DNA of 53,773 bases from Neomegalonema sp. (GTDB lineage Bacteria > Pseudomonadota > Alphaproteobacteria > Rhodobacterales > Rhodobacteraceae), in NCBI RefSeq assembly GCF_028688855.1, contig NZ_JAQTXI010000022.1, positions 1 to 53,773 of the forward strand, written 5' to 3'. This document shows, piece by piece, positions 1-8,861 of this stretch (positions are counted from its first letter, which is position 1; the number at the start of each line of letters is the position of its first letter). The notes beneath the pieces are model-generated. The model ran no database searches. It saw nothing but the letters and a program-made list of their open reading frames with translations, and had not been told where the DNA came from. The position numbers and the translations under genes were made by a program.

Positions 1-421
1 CAATGCGGCGCTATCAACGCCCATTGAGCGTCGTTCAATGACAGACGGATCAAGGACGCCTCCTTCACACGAAGATGGGGAGGCTCAAAAGCTCAGGAAA
101 AATCCTGAACGTCAACAGACCCTAAATCTCATGTTCTCTTTTTTACCTATTTTGAAAAAGATTATATATTTTGCACATCGAACCACCAAAGCTGAGTGGC
201 GGCCATACAAGTCTCCGTTCTTGTTTTTCTGGCGCGCTTGCGCCGGGCTTTTGCAGCGAAGGCGATTGAGATTTTGAAATCTTGGGCAAGGCCCTATTGA
301 AGGAGACTTCATCCTCATCGCACTCAATTTCGTGTGTTAGGCCGTGTGGATGGATTTCCGATTGGTTCAGGGATGCTGATGTTTTGTGTCCTCGGGGACT
401 TCAGGATCCGGAGGTTTGAGG
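1..421. other. Intergenic, no supported gene
   Basis: I see no convincing gene here. Bases from about 110 to 180 are clearly more AT-rich than the rest of the window. Short frames exist on both strands but show no recognisable protein pattern and no good ribosome-binding site. The stretch leads into a decayed insertion sequence and may be part of the same degraded mobile DNA. Confidence 0.5.
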
Positions 422-815
422 ATGTCGACGCGGATGACCGATGGGGATTGGGTTGTCGCTCTTGAGGTGTTTCGCGCCTCGCTGCCTCGGCGAGGAGACA
501 GGGGCCGCGACAACCGGTTGTTTCTGGAGGCGTTGCACTATTGCGCCGTCCACAACATCACCTGGCGGGCTCTGCCGGAACGGTTCGGGAAGCGGGACAG
601 CGTCTGGCGAGCCTGAGCGCCTCTCGGGATCTGGTCCAGATGTTCGACAGCACGCTGGTGCGGGCCCATGTCTCGGCGGTGGGCGCAAAAGGGGGCAGGA
701 AGATCAGGCCCCTGGCCGATCGCGGGGCGGCTTCTCGACCAAAATCCACCTCAAGACCGATCTCGACGGCCATCCGCTCGCCTTCGACCTGACGGGAGGC
801 CAGATAGTCAACAAG
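422..815 (+). pseudogene. IS5-family transposase remnant, frameshifted and internally deleted
   Basis: The first ~65 codons read like the N-terminus of an IS5-family transposase (for example ALHYCAVHNITWRALPERFG, then KRDSVW). The next piece, in another frame, carries the DDE-region signature MFDSTLVRAHVSAVGAKGG. The following piece, in a third frame, carries GRSRGGFSTKIHLKTDLDG and HPLAFDLTGG. A normal transposase has these blocks in one frame with about 20 residues between the first two. At least one deletion and one frameshift have therefore inactivated it, and the C-terminal third is missing. Terminal inverted repeats were not identified. The family comes from remembered motif patterns, not from a search. 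Confidence 0.75.
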
Positions 816-1061
816 CGCCTTTCACGCCCTCCTGACGGACGCAACCGGAATCCACGAGTTGAGGGCCTCCATCAACCGTCCTTGATGATCAGATTTCTGC
901 TGGCGTCGTTGCTCAGCCATGGCTGGAACCATGTGCTCGCGTATGGCGTCTCTCGCGCTCCCCTTCATTAAAAGTCACAAGCAGAAACTCGAAAACCGTA
1001 AATGAAAGAATCTGGAAATGAGCAAACTTTTGAGAATCATAGAGGGATCACAACATGAACA
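816..1061. other. Intergenic between IS remnant and moxX
   Basis: No gene is supported. The sequence follows the broken transposase and ends at the leftward moxX stop codon. No clear hairpin with a T-run was seen for termination of the moxZYX transcript. Confidence 0.45.
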
Positions 1062-1730
1062 TCAGGAAAGCCCGCCCTCGAAATAGCGGATCGACCGGAC
1101 GACCAGATCCACAAGGCTCTTGGCGCCCAGCTTCTCCTTCAGCGTCAAGGTGACGTTGGTCACGGTCTTGTAGCTCAGACAAGCCCGCTCTGCGATCTCC
1201 TGATAGGTCAATCCCTCCGCGATCATGCTGAGGATCTCCTCCTCGCGGCTGGTCAGGCGTCGCCGGGCGTCGCCGGTCGCGCCATGGACGCTCATCAGCG
1301 TGATCTGCTTCGCAAGGCGGCTGTCGACGTAATAGCCGCCGCGCGCGACTTCGGCGAAGGCGGCGCAGATCTCCTCAGGCGGAGAATCCTTGTGGATGAA
1401 CCCGTTCGCCCCGACCTGAAGCGCCCGCATCGCGAAAACCGCGCTGCGGTGCATCGTGAAGACCAGAATGGGCGTCGTGGAATCCACCGAGCGCAGGCGA
1501 GCCGTCAGCTTGATGCCCGCGATCTTGTTGTCGCCCAGAGTCAGATCCACGACCACCATATGCGGCCGCTCATGGCGCCAGAGCCGCCAGCCCTCCAGAG
1601 CGGTCGCGGCGGTCAGGATCTCGCAGGGCGCCGAGCTGCGCAGGATTCGCCCCCAGCCCTCCGCAACGACAGGATGGTCGTCGATGATCAGGACGCGGCG
1701 TGAAGCGGCGGGGTCGGCGGCGATGTTCAT
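1062..1730 (-). CDS. moxX: NarL/LuxR-family response regulator of methanol oxidation
   Basis: This 222-residue regulator has an N-terminal receiver domain (RVLIIDDHP near residues 12-20, probable phospho-acceptor Asp62 in VVVDLTLG) and a C-terminal LuxR-type helix-turn-helix (RRLTSREEEILSMIAEGLT through about residue 205). The chosen start overlaps the kinase stop codon by 4 bp (ATGA); a longer frame upstream would run into the kinase gene. Its position, last in a leftward three-gene set divergent from mxaF, matches moxX of the moxZYX genes that control methanol dehydrogenase in Paracoccus denitrificans. It most likely activates the mxa promoter after phosphorylation by the adjacent kinase. 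The exact role is inferred from synteny. Confidence 0.85.
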   Translation of the reverse strand: MNIAADPAASRRVLIIDDHPVVAEGWGRILRSSAPCEILTAATALEGWRLWRHERPHMVVVDLTLGDNKIAGIKLTARLRSVDSTTPILVFTMHRSAVFAMRALQVGANGFIHKDSPPEEICAAFAEVARGGYYVDSRLAKQITLMSVHGATGDARRRLTSREEEILSMIAEGLTYQEIAERACLSYKTVTNVTLTLKEKLGAKSLVDLVVRSIRYFEGGLS

Positions 1731-3139
1731 GGGCGCGGCGTCCTCAATTCGGTCAGGGTGCGCCCGCCCTCGCGGCGCGGCGGAGACCATTCGGCCCCCA
1801 GCGCCAGAGCGCGGTCTCGCATCCCCAGATGCCCCAGATGCGGACTCGGCGGATCGGAGGACGGACCCCGACCGTCGTCGGAGACCCGCGCGAGGATCGC
1901 GTCGCGCTCCGGCGAAAGCCCGACCTCGACCCAGAGGCGTCCGGCGCCGCCATGACGCAGGGCGTTCAGCGCGCTCTCCCGCACGAAACGATAGACGGCT
2001 ATCTCCCGGAGCTCGTCCGCCGAGGCCTCGGGATCGACCTCCAGACGGATCGTCAGGCCCGGATGGAGATCGGCGAAATCGGCGGCCAGCTCCTGCAGCA
2101 GCTCCGCGAGCGAGACGCCGCCCGCCGCCATGGGCCGCAGATCCGAAATCGCCGTCCGGACGCCCCGGCGCAGAGCCTCGGCGTGGCGCGAAACCGCCTC
2201 CAGCGCCTCGGCGAGCTGCGGGTCGGCCGCAGGATCGCCCTTCGCCAGCAAGGCCGCCTGACGCGCCGCCGCCTGAAGCCCGAAGATCTGCGGCCCGATC
2301 TCGTCATGCAGATCCGAAGCGATGCGGGCGCGCTCCCCTTCGGAGAGGCTCAGCAAGCGGCGTTGCAGCTCGGTGTTTTCGGCGCGCCCCTCCTGAAGCC
2401 GCCGCGCGAGGGCGTTCACCCCCTCGGAGAGCGCCGCCAGTTCGGCCAGCCGGCCTTCGGGCGCCCGGACGCAGAGGTCTCCGCCGCGCATCCGCGCCAC
2501 GGCCTGAACCGCCATGTCCAGACGGCGTAGCAGAAACATGTTGAACAAGACCGCTCCCCCGGACAAAGCCAGAGAAGTCAAGGCCAGCAGGGGCAGGATG
2601 ACGCGGAAATCCTCCCAGACTTCCTCGATCTCGTCGCGCGGATCGGAAGCGAGGCGCAGAGCCCCCAGCACGTTCGGATAATGCGTCACGGCGAAGATTT
2701 CGGTCTGGATCTCGGGCTCCAGCAGGCGCAGGAACCAGCGCGGCGCTTCGGAGCCCTCATCGGTCGGGGAGCGGCTGAGCCGGACGCCCTGGGGATTCAG
2801 CAGGACCGCCGAAACATGGCGTTGCGCGTCGATCTCTTCGGCGAGCCGGACCGCCTCGCCGAGCGTGTCCCGGCTGCTGAAGGGCGGAGGCATCCGCATG
2901 ACCGCATGAGCCCGGACGATCTGGAAGGCGGCGTCCAGCTCCTGGCTGACGGCCGTCTGGGCGTTGCGGATCAAGGCCGCCGCCACCAGAACGCAGATCA
3001 GGACTCCGCCGACCGCCGCAGCCACCGGCGTCAGGATCTTCAGCCGGATCCGCCGCGGCGCAGGAGCCCTGGGCTCCAGGCGGGGGTCGTCCGGGCGCAG
3101 GGCGGCTTCCGGGGGCGGAAGATGCGGCGCATCCCTCAT
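1727..3139 (-). CDS. moxY: NarL-type sensor histidine kinase controlling methanol oxidation
   Basis: A 470-residue membrane kinase. An N-terminal cytoplasmic tail is followed by a membrane helix (about residues 32-52), a periplasmic sensing region, a second helix (roughly 180-200), a HAMP linker, a HisKA_3 dimerisation box with LHDEIG (probable phospho-His278) and a C-terminal HATPase domain with DDGRGP. I chose the Met 10 bases past the upstream lipoprotein stop; earlier in-frame starts would overlap that gene. It shares a 4-bp overlap with the regulator gene and is probably co-transcribed. By synteny it corresponds to MoxY of Paracoccus. The signal it senses is not visible in the sequence. 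Confidence 0.84.
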   Translation of the reverse strand: MRDAPHLPPPEAALRPDDPRLEPRAPAPRRIRLKILTPVAAAVGGVLICVLVAAALIRNAQTAVSQELDAAFQIVRAHAVMRMPPPFSSRDTLGEAVRLAEEIDAQRHVSAVLLNPQGVRLSRSPTDEGSEAPRWFLRLLEPEIQTEIFAVTHYPNVLGALRLASDPRDEIEEVWEDFRVILPLLALTSLALSGGAVLFNMFLLRRLDMAVQAVARMRGGDLCVRAPEGRLAELAALSEGVNALARRLQEGRAENTELQRRLLSLSEGERARIASDLHDEIGPQIFGLQAAARQAALLAKGDPAADPQLAEALEAVSRHAEALRRGVRTAISDLRPMAAGGVSLAELLQELAADFADLHPGLTIRLEVDPEASADELREIAVYRFVRESALNALRHGGAGRLWVEVGLSPERDAILARVSDDGRGPSSDPPSPHLGHLGMRDRALALGAEWSPPRREGGRTLTELRTPRP

Positions 3140-3149
3140 GGCGCGCGCT

Positions 3150-3650
3150 TCATGGCTCAGCCCGCCCGAAGGCCGCCGCCAGGGCGGCTTCATGATCAAG
3201 GCCCTGCCCCCTCGCCACGAGATAATGCTGCGCCACGGGTCCGAGGCTCTCCAGAGGGCGGGCCGCATCCCGATCCTCCGGCGTGAAGTCCTCGATCAGC
3301 CGGAGCGGGGTCAGCTCGGGATCGTCGTCGCGCGCGGCCCGCCAAAGCTGGATCAGACGATTGACGATCATCCGGGGAGATTCCCGGTAACGGGCGGCGA
3401 GCTTCTCCAGAGGCGCCGCCAGCTCCGCCGCGTCGGCGCCCGTCGCTTGCGCGAGGAAGAGCGCAGGCGGAACGCCTTCGTCCACATTCAGCCATTCGTC
3501 GGCGGCGAGGCTCCGGGCGGCGTGCTCCGCCTGGGCGGCGGCGCGGGCGCCGGGGATCTCCTCCTCGCCTTCGGAACAGCCGAAGAGGCCCGCCAGAAGC
3601 GCGGCGAAAATCATCGCCCGGCGAGGCTCCAGGCAAGTCGAAAACCGCAT
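3150..3650 (-). CDS. moxZ: Small lipoprotein, MoxZ-like
   Basis: A 166-residue protein starting with a short basic stretch and a hydrophobic segment that ends in a lipobox-like LFGC (Cys25), so probably a lipoprotein. A GGGAGG-type ribosome-binding site precedes the chosen start; Met13 is a possible alternative. The rest is Ala-, Arg- and Glu-rich, largely helical in appearance, with no domain I recognise. It is first in the moxZ-moxY-moxX set, 10 bp ahead of the kinase and divergent from mxaF. In Paracoccus denitrificans a small protein of unknown biochemical role, MoxZ, occupies this place. It may modulate the sensor kinase from the envelope, but that is inference. Confidence 0.65.
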   Translation of the reverse strand: MRFSTCLEPRRAMIFAALLAGLFGCSEGEEEIPGARAAAQAEHAARSLAADEWLNVDEGVPPALFLAQATGADAAELAAPLEKLAARYRESPRMIVNRLIQLWRAARDDDPELTPLRLIEDFTPEDRDAARPLESLGPVAQHYLVARGQGLDHEAALAAAFGRAEP

Positions 3651-3778
3651 CTCCGCCTCCCTCTCTGCGACCGCCTCAGCGATTCGGATGAGCCGAAGCC
3701 CTTGAGAAAGGGTAAATCCGGGCTTTCCTCCCCGACAATCGCCGATCTCTCCCCCAATGGTATGAATGCATGTGCGAA

Positions 3779-3818
3779 GGGGAGCAGTTCTCCCCGGAAG
3801 AGTCGGGGAATTTTCCCC
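3779..3818. promoter_or_regulatory. Paired inverted repeats in the moxZ-mxaF divergent control region
   Basis: The 326-bp gap between moxZ and mxaF holds two inverted repeats with similar arms: GGGGAG-N5-CTCCCC at 3779-3795 and GGGGAA-TT-TTCCCC at 3805-3818, centres about 24-25 bp apart. This is close to two or two and a half helical turns and suits a dimeric activator binding twice. MoxX is the obvious candidate. No binding data are available here and the core promoter elements were not assigned. Confidence 0.4.
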
Positions 3819-3976
3819 GCCAAACTCAGGCCAGGCCGCCCAAAGACAAGCCCGGACTTCGGTGTTCCTATTCTCTCCGTTAGCCGCGTCGGAAAGCCGC
3901 GGAGCAAACCAAAGATCTGCGCGAACGTCCGGAAAGGCTCCGGGAAAGCTCGCGCGCCCAGGGAGGCGATCCAGAC

Positions 3977-5875
3977 ATGAGAGACACCCCTCGCATCAGC
4001 CTGAAGGCTTCGGCTTCGGCGCTCGCCGTGGTCCTCGCCTTCGTGGCGGCGCCCGTCAAGGCCAATGAGGCCCTGGTCGATCTGGCCAAGAACACCGACA
4101 ACTGGGTGATGACCGGCCGCGACTACGACGCCGCGAATTACTCCACTCTGACCGAAGTCAACAAGGAGACGGTTCGTCGCCTGCGGCCGGCCTGGTCCTT
4201 CTCGACGGGCGTGCTCCACGGCCATGAAGGCACGCCGCTCGTGGTGAACGGCCGGATGTACATCCATTCGCCCTTTCCCAACACGGTCTTCGCGGTGGAT
4301 CTGAAGGATCCCGGCAAGATCCTCTGGCAGAACAAGCCGCGCCAGATGCCCACCGCCCGCACGGTGGCCTGTTGCGACGTGGTCAACCGCGGCCTCGCCT
4401 ATTGGCCGGGCGACGGCGAGTCGGGCGCCCTGATCTTCCGCACCCAGCTCGACGGCCATATCGCGGCCCTCGACGCCGACACCGGCGAGACCCGCTGGTC
4501 CATGGAGAACGCCGACATCCGCGTCGGCGCCACGCTGACCATCGCGCCCTACGTCATCGACGACCTGGTGCTGGTGGGCTCCTCGGGCGCCGAGCTGGGC
4601 GTGCGCGGCTACGTCACCGCCTATGACGTCAAGACGGGCGAGCAGAAATGGCGGGCCTTCGCCACCGGACCCGACGAAGAGATCCTGCTGGGCGAAGACT
4701 TCAACCTCGCCAATCCGCATTACGGGCGCTTCGGCCTCGGCACGCGCACCTGGGAGGGCGACGCCTGGAAGATCGGCGGCGGCACCAACTGGGGCTGGTA
4801 CGCCTACGACCCCACGGAGAAGCTCTTCTATTACGGCTCGGGCAATCCGGCGCCCTGGAATGAAACCATGCGTCCGGGCGACAACAAATGGACCATGGCC
4901 ATCTGGGGCCGCGACGCCCAGACCGGACAGGCCAGATTCGCCTATCAGAAGACGCCCCACGACGAATGGGATTATGCGGGCGTCAACGTGATGATGCTCT
5001 CCGAGCAGGAGGACAAGGAGGGGAAGATGCGCAAGCTTCTGACCCACCCCGACCGCAACGGCATCATCTACACCCTCGACCGCACCAACGGCGACCTCGT
5101 CTCCGCCGACAAGATGGACGACACCGTCAACTGGGTGAAGGAGGTCCAGCTCGACACCGGCCTGCCCGTGCGCGATCCCGAATTCGGCACCCGCATGGAC
5201 CATATGGCCCGCGACATCTGCCCCTCGGCCATGGGCTATCACAACCAGGGCCACGACAGCTACGATCCGGAGCGCAAGCTCTTCATGCTGGGCATCAACC
5301 ACATCTGCATGGATTGGGAGCCCTTCATGCTGCCCTATCGCGCGGGCCAGTTCTTCGTCGGCGCGACGCTGAGCATGTATCCGGGCCCCAAGGGCGACCG
5401 TCAGAACAACCTCGGCCTCGGCCAGATGAAGGCCTATAACGCCATCACCGGCGAGATGAAATGGGAGGTCATGGAACGCTTCTCGGTCTGGGGCGGCACC
5501 ATGGCCACCGCCGGAGGCCTCACCTTCTACGGCACGCTCGACGGCTTCATCAAGGCCCGGGACAGCGACACCGGGGAACTGCTCTGGAAGCACAAGCTCC
5601 CCTCCGGGGTGATCGGCCATCCGATGACCTACACCCATGAAGGCCGCCAGTATGTGGCGATCTATTACGGCGTGGGCGGCTGGCCGGGCGTGGGGCTGGT
5701 CTTCGATCTGGCCGATCCGACCGCGGGTCTGGGTTCGGTGGGCGCCTTCCGGCGTCTGGCGGAATACACCCAGATGGGCGGCGGCGTGATGGTCTTCTCG
5801 CTGGACGGCGAAGGCCCCTACTCGGACCCGAGCGTGGGCGAATATGAAGTGATCGGCGCCGCCGAGAAGCTCTGA
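3977..5875 (+). CDS. mxaF: Methanol dehydrogenase large (alpha) subunit, PQQ and calcium type
   Basis: This 632-residue periplasmic quinoprotein oxidises methanol to formaldehyde and passes electrons to cytochrome cL. A Sec signal peptide ends at APVKA (residue 29). Subtracting 29 gives a mature numbering that fits the family: adjacent Cys132-Cys133 equal the Cys103-Cys104 disulfide ring at the PQQ, and Asp332 in [10 protein letters not shown] equals catalytic Asp303. The residue two after that Asp is Ala334. Lanthanide-dependent XoxF enzymes have Asp there, so this is MxaF rather than XoxF. Tryptophan-docking beta-propeller repeats run through the protein, and the C-terminal [13 protein letters not shown] is typical. 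It leads the mxa operon, with its control region upstream shared with moxZ. Confidence 0.97.
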   Translation: MRDTPRISLKASASALAVVLAFVAAPVKANEALVDLAKNTDNWVMTGRDYDAANYSTLTEVNKETVRRLRPAWSFSTGVLHGHEGTPLVVNGRMYIHSPFPNTVFAVDLKDPGKILWQNKPRQMPTARTVACCDVVNRGLAYWPGDGESGALIFRTQLDGHIAALDADTGETRWSMENADIRVGATLTIAPYVIDDLVLVGSSGAELGVRGYVTAYDVKTGEQKWRAFATGPDEEILLGEDFNLANPHYGRFGLGTRTWEGDAWKIGGGTNWGWYAYDPTEKLFYYGSGNPAPWNETMRPGDNKWTMAIWGRDAQTGQARFAYQKTPHDEWDYAGVNVMMLSEQEDKEGKMRKLLTHPDRNGIIYTLDRTNGDLVSADKMDDTVNWVKEVQLDTGLPVRDPEFGTRMDHMARDICPSAMGYHNQGHDSYDPERKLFMLGINHICMDWEPFMLPYRAGQFFVGATLSMYPGPKGDRQNNLGLGQMKAYNAITGEMKWEVMERFSVWGGTMATAGGLTFYGTLDGFIKARDSDTGELLWKHKLPSGVIGHPMTYTHEGRQYVAIYYGVGGWPGVGLVFDLADPTAGLGSVGAFRRLAEYTQMGGGVMVFSLDGEGPYSDPSVGEYEVIGAAEKL

Positions 5876-5888
5876 CGCTCCGGATGGA

Positions 5889-5931
5889 GCCGCTCCCTCT
5901 CCGAAGCCGCAGGCTCGCGCGGCGGAGCGGC
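5889..5931 (+). other. Intercistronic hairpin between mxaF and mxaJ
   Basis: The arms GCCGCTCC (5889-5896) and GGAGCGGC (5924-5931) form a perfect 8-bp stem with a 27-base, GC-rich loop. There is no T-run after it, so it is not a standard intrinsic terminator. It could stabilise the mxaF end of the transcript or partly attenuate reading into mxaJ, which would help make more MxaF than assembly proteins. This is inferred from base pairing only. Confidence 0.35.
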
Positions 5932-5974
5932 CTCCTCGCCCCCATCGCTCCACCTCCAGCGCCATGAGGTCATC

Positions 5975-6826
5975 ATGAAACGCATCGCTCTCCGTTTGAT
6001 TCCGGCGGTGGTTCTGGCCGCCGCGGCGGGCGCTCCGGCCCTCGCCGAAGAGGTCGCCGAGACGCCCGATCCCAACGTCCTGCGCGTCTGCGCCTCGACC
6101 AGGGACGCCCCCTATTCCGAACGCAACGGACAGGGCTTCGAAAACAAGATCGCCGCCGTGCTGGCCGAAGAGGCGGGTCTGAAGCTCGATCTGGTCATGA
6201 TCGACAACGACGCGATCTATCTGGTCCGCGACGGCGTGGACAAGGGCCTCTGCGACGCGCTGATCGGCGTGGACTCCGAAGACCCGCGCCTCCTGACCAG
6301 CACGCCCTATTACAAATCCGGCTACGCCTTCATCTCCCGCGAGGATCGCGGCTTCGACGGCGAGAAATGGCAGGATGTGGATCGGGAAGGCTATGAAACC
6401 TTCGCCCTCCGCTATCACACCCCCGCCGAGACGATCCTGAAATACACGGGGCGCTATGAGTATAATCTCATCTATCACTCCTCGCTGAGCAACTTCGAGG
6501 ATCGGCGCAACAAATACACCCAGATCCCCGCCTCTCTGGTGGTCTCCGAGGTGGCGCAGGGCAATGCGGATCTCGGGATCATCTTCGCTCCCGAAGGCGC
6601 GCGCTATGTCCGGGACTCGCGGACGCCGCTCAAGCTGACGCTCATCTCCAACGACCTGGAGCGCTCGGACGGACTGATCATCCCGCTGCGCTACGAGCAA
6701 TCCGTCGGCGTCTCCAGGGCGCGCCCGGAGCTGCTGCCGAAGATCGAGGCCGCGCTCGTCTCGGGCAAGGCGCGCATCGAGGCGATCCTGCAGGAAGAGG
6801 GCGTGCCCACCCTCCCGCTGAGCTGA
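5975..6826 (+). CDS. mxaJ: MxaJ, periplasmic solute-binding-like methanol oxidation protein
   Basis: A 283-residue periplasmic protein with a signal peptide ending near residue 24 (GAPALA). The mature part has the type-2 periplasmic binding-protein fold pattern: [14 protein letters not shown] at the start, [15 protein letters not shown], then a domain crossing at [13 protein letters not shown]. MxaJ is required for methanol dehydrogenase function in methylotrophs and is thought to help fold or mature MxaF; it is not a transporter component. It lies 99 bp after mxaF and 20 bp before mxaG in the same operon. Length and composition fit the family. Confidence 0.93.
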   Translation: MKRIALRLIPAVVLAAAAGAPALAEEVAETPDPNVLRVCASTRDAPYSERNGQGFENKIAAVLAEEAGLKLDLVMIDNDAIYLVRDGVDKGLCDALIGVDSEDPRLLTSTPYYKSGYAFISREDRGFDGEKWQDVDREGYETFALRYHTPAETILKYTGRYEYNLIYHSSLSNFEDRRNKYTQIPASLVVSEVAQGNADLGIIFAPEGARYVRDSRTPLKLTLISNDLERSDGLIIPLRYEQSVGVSRARPELLPKIEAALVSGKARIEAILQEEGVPTLPLS

Positions 6827-6846
6827 ACAGCCAAGGCGTCCCCGAC

Positions 6847-7410
6847 ATGAAATCCCTGACGAAGATCTCCGCCCTCTGTCTGGCCCTCGCCGCCACCAGC
6901 GCCTTCGCGGCGCCGATGCTCTACAACATGGTGGACGGCTCGCCCCTCGATTTCGAATGGGCGATGGAGGAAGGCCGGGACACCGAAGCCGTCCGCGTCT
7001 TTCTGGATACGGGCGAAAACATCTACAACGAAACCCCTGAATTCCTGCCGGTCGGAGAAGAGCTTTTCGCCGGGATGTGCTCGGGCTGCCATGGCCATTA
7101 CGGCGAAGGCAAGATCGGTCCGGGCCTGAACGACGACTACTGGAGCTACATGGGCAACGAGACGGATGAAGGCTTCTTCTCCTCGATCTATGGCGGGCTG
7201 ACCGGGCAGATGGGCCCCATGTGGGGATCTCTGACGCTCGACGAGATGCTGCTCGTCATGGCCTGGACGCGCCATCTCTATACGGGCGATCCCAAGGACG
7301 CCACATGGCTCACCCCGGAGAAACGCGCCGGATTCACCTCCTTCACGCCCGCCAAGGCGAGCATCCCCGCCGAGGAGGACGAGGAGGAAGGCGAAGCCGC
7401 ATCCGACTGA
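6847..7410 (+). CDS. mxaG: Cytochrome cL, electron acceptor of methanol dehydrogenase
   Basis: A 187-residue periplasmic c-type cytochrome. A signal peptide ends near residue 22 (AFA-A). A single heme-attachment site, CSGCHGH, places Cys78 and Cys81 with axial His82, and a Met in GQMGPMW is the likely sixth ligand region. It accepts electrons from reduced PQQ of methanol dehydrogenase and passes them to cytochrome cH or a terminal oxidase. The C-terminal tail is very acidic (EEDEEEGE), a feature suited to electrostatic docking. It lies between mxaJ and mxaI as in other mxa operons. Confidence 0.95.
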   Translation: MKSLTKISALCLALAATSAFAAPMLYNMVDGSPLDFEWAMEEGRDTEAVRVFLDTGENIYNETPEFLPVGEELFAGMCSGCHGHYGEGKIGPGLNDDYWSYMGNETDEGFFSSIYGGLTGQMGPMWGSLTLDEMLLVMAWTRHLYTGDPKDATWLTPEKRAGFTSFTPAKASIPAEEDEEEGEAASD

Positions 7411-7488
7411 TCTTTTCGACCCTGTCCCCTCCGCGTCGGCTCCGGCTCACGCGAAATCAAGAAAACCACCCATCTGGAGGAAACCGCC

Positions 7489-7809
7489 ATGAAAACCTTC
7501 GCCGCGACGCTGGCCGTCGGTCTGGCCTTCGCTCTGTCCGCCTTCCCCGCCCTCGCCTATGACGGCACCACCTGCCGCGAGGCCGGGAATTGCTGGGAGC
7601 CCAAGCCGGGATATCCCGAGCGGATCGAGGGCTCGCAATATGATCCGCAGCACGATCCCGCCGAGCTCTCCAAACAGGGCGCCTCTCTGGCCGCGATGGA
7701 CCATCGCAACGCCTGGCGCGTCTGGCACCTCAAGAAGACCGGCAGCTTCCAGTACGACGTCTCGAAGATCGAGGGCTACGCCGCCGACGCCAAGCCCCCC
7801 GCGCAATGA
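7489..7809 (+). CDS. mxaI: Methanol dehydrogenase small (beta) subunit
   Basis: A 106-residue precursor with a signal peptide ending at FPALA (about residue 23), leaving a small mature protein as expected for the beta subunit. The YDGTTCREAGNCWEPKPGYP block contains the two Cys that form the conserved disulfide. The rest is the long helix that wraps around MxaF (RNAWRVWHLKKTG). The subunit occurs in the alpha2-beta2 enzyme; its role is structural. A clear GGAGGAA ribosome-binding site precedes it, and its stop overlaps the mxaR start by 4 bp. Its presence again supports a calcium MxaFI enzyme, since XoxF systems lack it. Confidence 0.95.
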   Translation: MKTFAATLAVGLAFALSAFPALAYDGTTCREAGNCWEPKPGYPERIEGSQYDPQHDPAELSKQGASLAAMDHRNAWRVWHLKKTGSFQYDVSKIEGYAADAKPPAQ

Positions 7810-8861
7810 CCGGCGGCGGGCGGGATGCAAGCATGGACGTTCAGCCGAAGCTCAGCCCTGACTGGCGCGCGCGCTTCAAGGAGGCCGAAGAGGCTTTAGG
7901 AGGCGCGGTCCTCGGACAGGGCGAGGCGATCCGGCTCGTGCTGCTCTCGACGCTCTGCCGAGGCCATGCGTTGCTCGCCGGAGACGTGGGGGTCGGCAAG
8001 ACCACGCTCCTGCGGGCCGTGGCCCGCGTGATCGGCGGCCCTTACACCCGCATCGAGGGGGCGGTGGATCTGCTGCCCTCCGATCTGCTCTACACGGCCC
8101 ATCTCGGCGCGGACGGACGTCCTCGCGTCGAGCCTGGCCCGATCCTCTCCCGAGGCGAGGACCTCTCGGTGTTCTTTTTCAACGAGATCAACCGGGCCCG
8201 ACCCCAGGTCCACGCCCTCCTGCTGCGCTTGATGGCCGAGCGCAGCCTTTCCGCCTTTCAGCGGGACTACGCCTTTCCTCATGTTCAGGTCTTCGCCGAC
8301 CGCAACCAGATCGAGCGCGACGAAACCTTCGAGTTGCCAGCCGCCGCCCGCGACCGCTTCCTCATGGAGATCGCCGTCCGCGCCCCCGCCGCGCCCGAAG
8401 ACCGCATGGCTCTGGCCTTCGACACGCGTTTCCACGATGTGGACGCCTTAGTCGGCGCCTTGCCGGAGGGAGTCCTTCCCTATCGCGATCTGAACGCCCT
8501 CGCGCGCGGGATTCAGGAGAGCCTCCATGTCAGCCCTGCGCTGAAGGCCTATCTCTTCGCGCTTTGCGAGGCTTTGCGCGATCCGGCGGGCGCCGGGCTG
8601 AGCCTCGAAGAGGCCGACGTTTCGCATCTGGTGCGCGGCGGAGTCAGCCCGCGCGGCATGCAGGCTCTGGCGCGGGTCGCGCGGGCCGAAGCCTGGCTTC
8701 AGGGCCGCGAGGCGGTCTTGCCTCAGGACGTGCGGCGGGTCTTCGCGCCGGTCATGGCGCATCGCACCTTTCTGCATCCCGCCTATGAGCCCCGCCGCGG
8801 CGACCTCATGCCCGCTCTGATCGAGGCCGCGATCAGGCGCGTTCCGGCGCCCGCGTCATGA
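7806..8861 (+). CDS. mxaR: MoxR-type AAA+ ATPase, methanol dehydrogenase maturation
   Basis: A 351-residue cytoplasmic MoxR-family ATPase. Walker A is GDVGVGKT (Lys65, Thr66). The Walker B equivalent reads FFFNEINRARP, with Asn where most MoxR ATPases have Asp, although the catalytic Glu is kept. FADRNQIE and AARDRFLME provide sensor regions, and a lid domain follows. MxaR works with the von Willebrand-type proteins MxaS, MxaC and MxaL, probably to insert calcium or activate the enzyme. The start overlaps the mxaI stop (ATGA). An internal Met at residue 10 is a possible alternative start. Confidence 0.93.
   Translation: MTGGGRDASMDVQPKLSPDWRARFKEAEEALGGAVLGQGEAIRLVLLSTLCRGHALLAGDVGVGKTTLLRAVARVIGGPYTRIEGAVDLLPSDLLYTAHLGADGRPRVEPGPILSRGEDLSVFFFNEINRARPQVHALLLRLMAERSLSAFQRDYAFPHVQVFADRNQIERDETFELPAAARDRFLMEIAVRAPAAPEDRMALAFDTRFHDVDALVGALPEGVLPYRDLNALARGIQESLHVSPALKAYLFALCEALRDPAGAGLSLEEADVSHLVRGGVSPRGMQALARVARAEAWLQGREAVLPQDVRRVFAPVMAHRTFLHPAYEPRRGDLMPALIEAAIRRVPAPAS

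Noticed and set aside
3977..5875. Lanthanide-dependent XoxF methanol dehydrogenase
   Set aside because: The Asp two residues after the catalytic Asp is replaced by Ala, and mxaI and mxaJ are present, so the calcium MxaF type is the better call.
3611..6700. Leftward open frame of about 1029 codons opposite mxaF and mxaJ
   Set aside because: It is a mirror frame of genes whose products are certain on the plus strand, and its translation is rich in His, Gly and Ala without family motifs.
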